This document shows positions 1 through 6,119 of a stretch of DNA of 6,309 bases, in pieces (positions within the stretch are counted from its first letter, which is position 1; each line of letters starts with the position of its first letter). Location: the NCBI GenBank assembly GCA_039767595.1, contig JBDNBY010000194.1, positions 1 to 6,309 of the forward strand. The letters run 5' to 3'. The stretch is from JBDNBY01 sp039767595 (GTDB lineage Bacteria; Pseudomonadota; Alphaproteobacteria; Rhodobacterales; Rhodobacteraceae). The notes under the pieces were generated by a model. It saw only the letters and a program-made list of their open reading frames with translations, was not told the DNA's origin and searched no databases. The translations under genes were made by a program, and so were the position numbers.

Positions 1-1
1 A

Positions 2-196
2 GGGCGGCGCGATGAGAAACAGATAACGCTCTTTGATTCAGTGGGCTTTGCGATCGAGGATTTCTCGGCCCTACGATATGTGCACGACCAGCTCGCGGCG
101 CATGGGACATTCGATCACTTGGATATGATTGCCGATCCCGATGATCCGCGCGATCTATTTGGCATGGTGCGCCGCGCGGCAGGAGGAACGTCATGA
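2..196 (+). CDS. Ornithine cyclodeaminase-family protein, C-terminal fragment (5' end outside window)
   Basis: The last 64 codons of a gene that begins before the window, ending at TGA 194-196. The readable tail contains FDSVGFAIEDFSALRYV, the C-terminal signature of the ornithine cyclodeaminase / mu-crystallin family, followed by an acidic PDDPRDLFG segment typical of the proteobacterial ornithine cyclodeaminases. The family uses tightly bound NAD+ and releases ammonia while converting L-ornithine to L-proline in the cytoplasm. The stop overlaps the putA start by four bases (ATGA), so the two are almost certainly co-transcribed and translationally coupled. Because PutA consumes proline, the context favours a true ornithine cyclodeaminase over relatives such as alanine dehydrogenase or pyrroline-2-carboxylate reductase. 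That choice is inference, since the substrate-binding N-terminal part is not in the window. Confidence 0.85.
   Translation, partial: GRRDEKQITLFDSVGFAIEDFSALRYVHDQLAAHGTFDHLDMIADPDDPRDLFGMVRRAAGGTS
181..186 (+). promoter_or_regulatory. Ribosome binding site of putA
   Basis: A perfect AGGAGG lies six bases before the ATG at 193, inside the last codons of the upstream cyclodeaminase gene. It decides the putA start in favour of 193 over the next in-frame ATG at 244, which has no comparable site. Confidence 0.85.
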
Positions 197-3100
197 CACA
201 CGCAGGATCACACCCGACGGCATCGGCGGCACAGCCCGTGACGATGACTGAAGAGAGCGTTTTACGCGCGGCGCTAGGCACCATTGACCTTGCACAGCCC
301 GCACGCGACAAGATCGTCAGCCATTCTGCCACATGGGTTGCGGCGTTGCGCGCTCAAAAGCGTGCCTCGATGATGGAGCTTTTCTTATCGGAATATGGCC
401 TATCGACCCAAGAGGGTGTTGCTCTGATGTGCTTGGCCGAGGCGCTTTTGCGCGTGCCCGATGCCCAGACGATGGATGATTTGATCGAAGATAAGATCGC
501 CGCAAAAGAATGGGGATCCCACTTGGGTCATTCGCATTCGCCGCTGATCAATGCCTCGACCTGGGCGCTATTTTTGACGGGTCAGGTTTTGGATGAAGGC
601 AAAGACGCCTCGATCTTGAACACGCTAAAGGGCGCGGTCAAACGTCTGGGCGAGCCTGTCATACGCACGGCCGTGCACCGCGCGATGCGCGAGATGGGGC
701 GCCAATTCGTGTTGGGCGAAACGATCCAAAGCGCTAAGGCCCGCGCCGCCAAGCAAGAGGCCAAAGGCTATACATATTCCTATGATATGCTGGGCGAAGC
801 GGCGATGACCGAGGCGGATGCTGCGCGGTATTTTGCGGCCTATGCCGCCGCGATCAATGATATTGCGCACGCGGCAACATCACCAGATATTCGTCAAAAC
901 CCTGGAATTTCGATTAAACTCTCGGCGCTCTACCATCGGTACGAGCCGCTGCAGCGTGCGCATGTGATGACCCATTTGGTGCCTAAAACGCTTGAATTGG
1001 CGCAAAAGGCCAAGGCGGCCAAGATTGGCCTGACGATCGATGCCGAAGAGGCCGAGCGCCTCGAGCTGTCATTAGATGTGATCGAGGCTGTCCTCAGCGA
1101 CCCCTCGCTTGCGGGATGGGATGGCTTTGGTGTGGTGGTGCAGGCCTATAGCCTGCGCGCGGCGGCGGTCATTGACCGGCTCTATGCCCTTGCAACGCGG
1201 TTGGATCGCAACATCATGATACGCCTTGTCAAAGGAGCCTATTGGGACACTGAGATTAAACATGCCCAAGTCGAAGGGCATGGCGGCTATCCCGTCTTTA
1301 CCCACAAGGCGGCGACGGATGTGAATTACATTTCCTGCGCGCAGCAGCTCTTGGGCTATAATGACCGGATGTATCCGCAGTTTGCCACGCATAATGCCCA
1401 TACGATGGCCGCGGTTCTTGAACTGAGCGATGCCGATCATCACTTTGAATTTCAGCGCCTGCATGGTATGGGCGAGGCGCTGCATGAGTTGGTCAAACAA
1501 GAGGCCGGCCGCGCTTGCCGTAACTATGCCCCTGTGGGTGCGCATCGGGATTTGCTGGCCTATTTGGTGCGGCGTCTGTTGGAAAATGGTGCCAACAGTT
1601 CCTTTGTTCACAAGATTGTGGATTTGGCGACCCCTGCGCGGGATGTTGTCGCGGACCCTATTGCGATGGTCGAGGCATTGGTAAATGATCATGCGCTGCC
1701 TGTGATTGATCCCCCTGCGGCGATGTTCGGGGCGGCGCGCGTGAATTCCAAAGGTTTGAATATTGGCGATGCCGCAGAACTGAGCGCCTATCTTGGTGAG
1801 GTGGCGCAGGTTGACCTGCCGCGCCGTGCCCATCACCGTGTGGGCCGCGCTGAGGCGGTGATCAACCCCGCCACGCTGCAGACGATCGGCACCGCCTATT
1901 TCATGAGCGCCGATGACGCCGACGCGGCCTGCGCGCGCTGCGTTCCATGGTCGGCGCCTGTCCATGACCGTGCGCAGGCGCTTTTACGCGCTGCGGATCT
2001 TTACGAGGCGCATAGCGCTGAATTGACTGCCCTTTTGATGCAAGAGGCGGGTAAGACCCTGCTCGATTGTATCGCCGAAATTCGAGAGGCCGTTGATTTT
2101 TTGCGCTTTTACGCGACGCAGGCCTGCGCTTATTCTCAGCCGCCGCGCGGCGTGTTTGCCTGTATTGCGCCGTGGAATTTCCCCTTGGCGATTTTCACAG
2201 GGCAAATTGCGGCGGTTTTGGCAACTGGCAATGGGGCGCTGGCCAAGCCAGCCGAGACGACACCTTTGATTACCGACCTTGCTGTGCAACTGATGCATCA
2301 AGGCGGCGTGCCAGAGGCGAGCCTTATGTTGATCAATGGTTATGGGGGCGAAGTCGGCCCTGTGCTGGCGGCGCATGATGTGGTGAGTGGCGTGGCCTTT
2401 ACCGGCTCGACGGCAACGGCGCAGCGTATTCATCGCACTCTTGCCCAAAATCGGCCCGCCGATAGCGTTTTGATCGCCGAGACTGGCGGGCTTAATGCGA
2501 TGATTGTCGATAGCACTGCGTTGTTAGAGCAAGCTGTGCGCGATATTGTGGCCTCTGCCTTTCAATCTGCGGGGCAGCGCTGCTCTGCGCTGCGTGTGCT
2601 TTATGTTCAAGAGGATGTCGCCGATGCGCTTGAACATATGCTCTTTGGGGCGATGGATGCTTTGCGCTTGGGTGATCCGATGGCCACTGATACGGATGTC
2701 GGCCCGATCATTGACGCCGCGGCGCACGATAAAATTGCACGCTATATCGCGGATGCGCGCGCGGCGGGCCGAGTGCTGCATCAAGGGGCGGCGCCGGTGG
2801 GGGGGTATTTCATGGCCCCCGCTGCGCTGCGCGTCGCAGGGATCGCAGATGTGCGCGAGGAAATCTTTGGCCCCGTGTTGCATATTGCGCGGTACAAGGC
2901 CAGTGATCTGGATGCGGTGATCGATGCCATCAACGCCACAGGCTATGGGCTGACCTTTGGGGTGCATACGCGGATTGATGCCCGTGTTCAGCATATGATT
3001 GAGCGCGTGAATGTCGGTAACTTATATGTCAATCGCAATCAAATTGGGGCCGTTGTGGGCGTTCAACCCTTTGGTGGTTATGGCTTGTCTGGGACAGGGC

Positions 3101-3534
3101 CAAAGGCGGGTGGTCCGCTCTATTTGCGCAGGTTTTTGCATCACACTGGCCAAGATGAAACACCGCGCGATGATGTGTTGCACGGCCCCACGGGCGAGAG
3201 CAACCGCTACATGACCCGCGGTTTGGATCATGTGCTGTGCCTTGGGCCCAGCGCACAGGACGCGCAGGCGCAAGCGCACTGGGCCGCGGCGTGTGGATGC
3301 ACGAATGTGCAGATCGCAAGCCTTGATGCGATCACAGGGCACACAAGCGCCGTCCTCTTTTGGGGAGAGGCGTCTGCCGCACAGGCCGTACGCCAAGAGT
3401 TGGCCGAACGCGAGGGCCCCATCACGCGCTTGATCCTTGATCGCGATGCTGATCAGCTGTGCCAAGAGGTCTGTGTTTGTGTGGATACGACAGCCTCGGG
3501 CGGGAATGTCGCGCTTTTGGCGATGTCGGAGTAA
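193..3534 (+). CDS. putA: Bifunctional proline dehydrogenase / L-glutamate gamma-semialdehyde dehydrogenase PutA
   Basis: Oxidises L-proline to pyrroline-5-carboxylate with FAD, then the hydrolysed semialdehyde to L-glutamate with NAD+; PutA proteins channel the intermediate between the sites and pass proline electrons to membrane quinone. Length is 1113 residues. Residues ~20-200 form the helical arm/alpha region. The proline dehydrogenase barrel follows (~200-480), with K242 (SIKLSAL), D283 (TIDAEEA), Q317, R344 and K347 (RLVKGAYWD), THN 399-401, Y445, and the R460-R461 pair in YLVRRLLENGAN. The aldehyde dehydrogenase domain (~555-980) shows IAPWNF 658-663, FTGST 736-740, general base E763 (ETGG), nucleophile C797 (GQRCSA), EEIFGP 889-894 and the PutA-type VGVQPFGG stretch. 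Residues ~981-1113 end in TTASGGNVALL, matching the conserved C-terminal motif of longer PutAs. There is no N-terminal ribbon-helix-helix domain, so it should not repress its own gene as E. coli PutA does. Confidence 0.97.
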   Translation: MTHAGSHPTASAAQPVTMTEESVLRAALGTIDLAQPARDKIVSHSATWVAALRAQKRASMMELFLSEYGLSTQEGVALMCLAEALLRVPDAQTMDDLIEDKIAAKEWGSHLGHSHSPLINASTWALFLTGQVLDEGKDASILNTLKGAVKRLGEPVIRTAVHRAMREMGRQFVLGETIQSAKARAAKQEAKGYTYSYDMLGEAAMTEADAARYFAAYAAAINDIAHAATSPDIRQNPGISIKLSALYHRYEPLQRAHVMTHLVPKTLELAQKAKAAKIGLTIDAEEAERLELSLDVIEAVLSDPSLAGWDGFGVVVQAYSLRAAAVIDRLYALATRLDRNIMIRLVKGAYWDTEIKHAQVEGHGGYPVFTHKAATDVNYISCAQQLLGYNDRMYPQFATHNAHTMAAVLELSDADHHFEFQRLHGMGEALHELVKQEAGRACRNYAPVGAHRDLLAYLVRRLLENGANSSFVHKIVDLATPARDVVADPIAMVEALVNDHALPVIDPPAAMFGAARVNSKGLNIGDAAELSAYLGEVAQVDLPRRAHHRVGRAEAVINPATLQTIGTAYFMSADDADAACARCVPWSAPVHDRAQALLRAADLYEAHSAELTALLMQEAGKTLLDCIAEIREAVDFLRFYATQACAYSQPPRGVFACIAPWNFPLAIFTGQIAAVLATGNGALAKPAETTPLITDLAVQLMHQGGVPEASLMLINGYGGEVGPVLAAHDVVSGVAFTGSTATAQRIHRTLAQNRPADSVLIAETGGLNAMIVDSTALLEQAVRDIVASAFQSAGQRCSALRVLYVQEDVADALEHMLFGAMDALRLGDPMATDTDVGPIIDAAAHDKIARYIADARAAGRVLHQGAAPVGGYFMAPAALRVAGIADVREEIFGPVLHIARYKASDLDAVIDAINATGYGLTFGVHTRIDARVQHMIERVNVGNLYVNRNQIGAVVGVQPFGGYGLSGTGPKAGGPLYLRRFLHHTGQDETPRDDVLHGPTGESNRYMTRGLDHVLCLGPSAQDAQAQAHWAAACGCTNVQIASLDAITGHTSAVLFWGEASAAQAVRQELAEREGPITRLILDRDADQLCQEVCVCVDTTASGGNVALLAMSE

Positions 3535-3586
3535 CCCAAGGGCGGGGCGGCGGCACGGGCCATCTTTTGCTTGTTTCCCAATCTGG

Positions 3587-3617
3587 CTGCGCGCAGGGTT
3601 TGCATTGCGCGCAGTTT
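3587..3617 (+). terminator. Possible intrinsic terminator after putA (GC-rich inverted repeat)
   Basis: Arms CTGCGCGCA (3587-3595) and TGCGCGCAG (3606-3614) are perfect reverse complements, giving a 9-bp stem with a 10-nt loop, followed by TTT (3615-3617) and then GGCC. It lies 52 bases after the putA stop and 35 bases before the rnd start, where a terminator separating the catabolic pair from the rnd-lpt block would be expected. The T-run is short, so factor-independent termination may be weak. Each arm is itself nearly palindromic, so a protein-binding or processing site is an alternative. Confidence 0.45.
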
Positions 3618-3638
3618 GGCCTTAGGGACATGGGAAAA

Positions 3639-3643
3639 AAGGA
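3639..3643 (+). promoter_or_regulatory. Ribosome binding site of rnd
   Basis: AAGGA lies eight bases before the GTG at 3652. It supports this GTG as the start rather than the TTG 81 bases upstream (3571). The extra residues that the TTG would add do not resemble the start of any ribonuclease D I know. Confidence 0.7.
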
Positions 3644-3651
3644 TAGAAGCC

Positions 3652-4263
3652 GTGACGATAACTTTGCATCACCGCGATTTGCCTGCTGATCTGGATTTGG
3701 GGCCGATTGTGGCCATCGATTGCGAGGCGATGGGCCTCAATCATATGCGCGACCGCTTGACCTTGGTTCAGCTCTCGAGCGGTGATGGCACGGCGCATTT
3801 GGTGCAAATTGAACGTGGCCAGACTGAGGCGCCTCATCTTAGCGCGCTCTTGACCGATCCCAAGGTGGAAAAGCTGTTTCACTTTGGCCGATTTGACATT
3901 GCCTTGATGTATCACACGTTTGGTGCGCTGACGGCGCCGGTGTTTTGCACCAAAATCGCCAGTAAATTAGTGCGCACCTTTACCGATCGTCACGGTCTGC
4001 GCAATTTGTGCCAAGATCTGATTGGTGTGGATATCTCAAAACATCAGCAATCCAGTGATTGGGGCGCCCCCGTTTTGAGCCAAGCGCAAATGGAATATGC
4101 CGCCTCTGACGTGCTCTATCTGCATCAGCTGCGCAGCGTTTTGATTGAGCGTTTGGAACGTGAAGATCGCATGGAACTGGCGCAAAAATGCTTTGATTTC
4201 CTCCCCGCGCGGGCGCAGCTTGATATCGCAGGCTGGCCCGAGCTTGATATCTTTACGCATTAA
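3652..4263 (+). CDS. rnd: Ribonuclease D-type 3'-5' exonuclease (single DEDDy domain)
   Basis: A 203-residue cytoplasmic 3'-5' exonuclease of the DEDDy family, which trims 3' ends of tRNA precursors and other structured RNAs with two metal ions. All catalytic residues are visible: D23 and E25 (AIDCEAMGL, Exo I), D82 (HFGRFDIA, Exo II), and Y149 with D153 (YAASD, Exo III). The protein starts at GTG 3652, giving VTITLHHRDLPADLDLG, the usual N-terminus of short alphaproteobacterial versions. E. coli RNase D is about 375 residues and carries C-terminal HRDC domains; these are absent here, as in other short alphaproteobacterial homologues, so this is not a truncation. The stop is two bases before lptC, so rnd probably heads the rnd-lptC-lptA-lptB transcription unit. 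The exact RNA substrate cannot be read from sequence. Confidence 0.94.
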   Translation: MTITLHHRDLPADLDLGPIVAIDCEAMGLNHMRDRLTLVQLSSGDGTAHLVQIERGQTEAPHLSALLTDPKVEKLFHFGRFDIALMYHTFGALTAPVFCTKIASKLVRTFTDRHGLRNLCQDLIGVDISKHQQSSDWGAPVLSQAQMEYAASDVLYLHQLRSVLIERLEREDRMELAQKCFDFLPARAQLDIAGWPELDIFTH

Positions 4264-4265
4264 CG

Positions 4266-4880
4266 ATGGTGCAGGCGCGGCGCTATATGGCTCGAGTGCG
4301 GTTTTTGAAAATCGTATTGCCGTTGGCGGCGATCGTCTCTTTGTCTTTGGTGTTTTTGCTGGCCAAAGAAATCCCACTGAATGCCAATGCCATTTACCTC
4401 GATAAGCGTGCCACCAATGTTGACAACGCGCGCGAAATGCTCACTCCGCAATTTCAAGGCGCCTCTGACGCTGGCTGGCCGATTGAGTTTAGCGCACGCA
4501 GCACCTTTACCAAATCCACCGATGGCACATTGATCGAGGCGATCAGCCCGCGGTTTTTGGTCACCGATGACGAGGCGCGCCGCCTGCGCGGCTGGGGCAG
4601 TACCGGATCTTATGCCATGCACGAGGGGATGGTTGATCTCAACGGCGGTGCCACAGTGATCCGAAGTGACGGGTTTCGCATGGCGTCAGATAAGATTTTA
4701 TACGACTTGAATACAAACCGCGTTTTCACGCATACTCCGATGGAGGGGCTCATGCCCTTTGGCACAGTGCGCTCGGACAAAGTAGAGATCTCTCTTGGCC
4801 AAGAGGGACAAGGCATGACCGGTCGCTTTATGGGCAATGTGCGCGTCGTGTACACGCCAGAGCAAGGAGAGAGCAGATGA
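4266..4880 (+). CDS. lptC: Lipopolysaccharide export system protein LptC
   Basis: A 204-residue inner-membrane-anchored periplasmic protein. LptC receives lipopolysaccharide extracted by the LptB2FG transporter and hands it to LptA. Residues 1-12 are basic (RR, R, R), followed by one hydrophobic segment at about 13-33 and a periplasmic beta-rich domain, the order expected for an N-in single-pass LptC. Sequence identity within the family is low; the call rests on this architecture, a length near the usual ~190-200 residues, and the position directly before lptA and lptB. No clear Shine-Dalgarno precedes ATG 4266. It is two bases after the rnd stop, so translational coupling is likely; an in-frame ATG at 4287 (residue 8) is an alternative start that keeps the membrane anchor. 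The TGA overlaps the lptA ATG. Confidence 0.92.
   Translation: MVQARRYMARVRFLKIVLPLAAIVSLSLVFLLAKEIPLNANAIYLDKRATNVDNAREMLTPQFQGASDAGWPIEFSARSTFTKSTDGTLIEAISPRFLVTDDEARRLRGWGSTGSYAMHEGMVDLNGGATVIRSDGFRMASDKILYDLNTNRVFTHTPMEGLMPFGTVRSDKVEISLGQEGQGMTGRFMGNVRVVYTPEQGESR
4864..4869 (+). promoter_or_regulatory. Ribosome binding site of lptA
   Basis: AAGGAG lies seven bases before ATG 4877, within the last codons of lptC. Together with the ATGA overlap it fixes the lptA start. Confidence 0.75.
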
Positions 4881-5377
4881 CATTCCACCCACAGATTTGG
4901 GCCGCAGTGCTTGGCATGGCGATCCTATGCATGGGCGGCGCGGTACAGGCGCAATCGGACGAGAGTTTCGGCGATCAAGATCACGATCGCTCTGCCCCGA
5001 TTGAGATTGTCTCTGACACGTTGGATGTGGACGATGAAAATGGCGTCGCCGTCTTTACAGGCAACGTCGTCGCGACCCAAGATGACATGCTCCTTGAGGG
5101 GCAAGAGGTGCGCGCCTATTATAATGAGGCCGGCGATATTGAGCGGATCGAAGCCTATGAAGATGTGGTTTTCATCAGTGCTGGCGATCGGGCCACGGGT
5201 GATGAAGGCACATATTATATGGATACCGAAATGGTCATCATGATGGGCAATGTCGTCGTTGTCCGTGATGGTGAACTCTCCTCAAAAGGTGACGAAGCGC
5301 GCATCAACTTGGCCACAGGCCGTGCGCAAATGGCGGGCCGTGTGCGCACCATTTTGACCCCCCAAGCGAGCGAGTAA
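4877..5377 (+). CDS. lptA: Lipopolysaccharide transport periplasmic protein LptA
   Basis: A 166-residue secreted protein that polymerises head-to-tail between LptC and the outer-membrane LptD, forming the hydrophobic groove along which lipopolysaccharide crosses the periplasm. Residues 1-25 form a signal peptide with a hydrophobic core and a VQA-Q cleavage site after A25; the cysteine at 18 is not in a lipobox, so it is not a lipoprotein. The mature part matches the OstA/LptA N-terminal domain: IEIVSDTLDVDDENG, then AVFTGNVVATQDDMLLEG, then repeated strand-turn units through GNVVVVRDGELSSKGDEARIN and a final GRVRTILTP. The mature chain is strongly acidic (about 31 Asp/Glu against about 10 Lys/Arg). 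It overlaps lptC by four bases and ends three bases before lptB. Confidence 0.93.
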   Translation: MTFHPQIWAAVLGMAILCMGGAVQAQSDESFGDQDHDRSAPIEIVSDTLDVDDENGVAVFTGNVVATQDDMLLEGQEVRAYYNEAGDIERIEAYEDVVFISAGDRATGDEGTYYMDTEMVIMMGNVVVVRDGELSSKGDEARINLATGRAQMAGRVRTILTPQASE

Positions 5378-5380
5378 CAC

Positions 5381-6115
5381 ATGAGCCGACCCCAAGGGCT
5401 AGTGGTTGAAAACCTGCAAAAAGCCTATAAAAAACGCGTGGTGATCCGCGATGTGTCACTGTCGCTCTCTCAAGGCGAGGTTGTCGCCCTTTTGGGGCCC
5501 AATGGCTCTGGAAAATCGACGACGTTTTATGCCATTGCGGGGCTCGTGCCATCCGATGGTGGACGGGTCTTTGTCGATGGCGAGGATATATCGCACCTTC
5601 CCATTCATCGCCGCGCGCGCAAGGGGATCGGCTATTTGCCGCAGGAAATGTCGATCTTTCGCGGCCTCTCGGTCCAAGAAAACATCATGGCCATTTTGGA
5701 AGTGGCTGTGCCCGACAAAGCACAGCGCAAACAGCGTCTTGAGCAATTGCTTGAGGAATTCTCAGTGACTCACCTGCGCGATGCGCCGGCATTGGCCCTC
5801 TCTGGGGGCGAGCGGCGCCGTGTGGAAATTGCCCGCAGCCTTGCGGCCAATCCCAACTATCTTCTCTTGGACGAGCCGTTTGCCGGCGTCGATCCGATCT
5901 CGGTCAATGACATTCGTGAATTGGTGTCTGACCTCAAAAGCCGCGGCATTGGCGTCTTGATCACCGATCACAATGTGCGGGAAACTCTTGAGATTGTGGA
6001 CCGTGCGTATATTTTGCATGACGGCACAGTGCTGATGTCAGGATCGGCCCAAGAAGTGGTTGAGAATGAACAAGTGCGCCGCGTTTACCTCGGCGATGAT
6101 TTCAAAATTTCGTAA
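5381..6115 (+). CDS. lptB: Lipopolysaccharide export ABC transporter ATP-binding protein LptB
   Basis: A 244-residue cytoplasmic ATPase that dimerises under LptF/LptG and powers extraction of lipopolysaccharide from the inner membrane. All nucleotide-binding motifs are present in order: Walker A GPNGSGKST 39-47, Q-loop Q88 (YLPQE), ABC signature LSGGERRR 140-147, Walker B LLLDEP with D164 and catalytic E165, D-loop AGVDP 168-172, and switch histidine H197. ERRRVEIARSLA and TDHNVRETL are hallmarks that separate LptB from the related branched-chain amino-acid ATPase LivF/LivG. Length is close to E. coli LptB (241). The Shine-Dalgarno before ATG 5381 is weak, and coupling to lptA three bases upstream is likely. 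lptF, lptG and lptD are not in the window, as is normal since they usually sit elsewhere. Confidence 0.97.
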   Translation: MSRPQGLVVENLQKAYKKRVVIRDVSLSLSQGEVVALLGPNGSGKSTTFYAIAGLVPSDGGRVFVDGEDISHLPIHRRARKGIGYLPQEMSIFRGLSVQENIMAILEVAVPDKAQRKQRLEQLLEEFSVTHLRDAPALALSGGERRRVEIARSLAANPNYLLLDEPFAGVDPISVNDIRELVSDLKSRGIGVLITDHNVRETLEIVDRAYILHDGTVLMSGSAQEVVENEQVRRVYLGDDFKIS

Positions 6116-6119
6116 ATTT
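6105..6119. repeat. A/T inverted repeat across the lptB / DUF3572 stop codons
   Basis: Two copies of AAATTT (6105-6110 and 6114-6119) flank CGT. Each copy is self-complementary, so the pair reads as both a direct and an inverted repeat and spans the stops of the two converging genes. A stem of six A-T pairs with a three-base loop would be weak, so I do not call it a terminator. Confidence 0.3.

Noticed and set aside
1072..1965. A 297-codon open frame on the minus strand inside putA
   Set aside because: It lies antisense to the conserved catalytic core of PutA, has no recognisable domain, and is rich in His/Arg as expected from the complement of GC-biased codons.
2524..2994. Further minus-strand open frames within putA, including 1984-2448 and 3022-3465
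   Set aside because: They mirror the well-conserved aldehyde dehydrogenase coding frame, lack ribosome sites, and resemble no protein family.
3571..3651. N-terminal extension of rnd from a TTG at 3571
   Set aside because: The GTG at 3652 has an AAGGA at good spacing and gives the normal family N-terminus; the extension also runs through the inverted repeat.
3535..3651. Promoter for the rnd-lpt unit
   Set aside because: A promoter is expected here, but I could not find a convincing -35/-10 pair at proper spacing; TTGCAT at 3600 has no matching -10 box.
4217..4251. Perfect 11-bp direct repeat AGCTTGATATC, 24 bases apart, near the end of rnd
   Set aside because: It encodes LDI twice in the C-terminal segment of the exonuclease, where similar residues recur in family members as I recall them; only two copies, so coding constraint or chance explains it.
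6105..6119. Bidirectional terminator at the lptB/DUF3572 junction
   Set aside because: The stem would be six A-T pairs with a three-base loop, too weak for an intrinsic terminator; kept only as a repeat.
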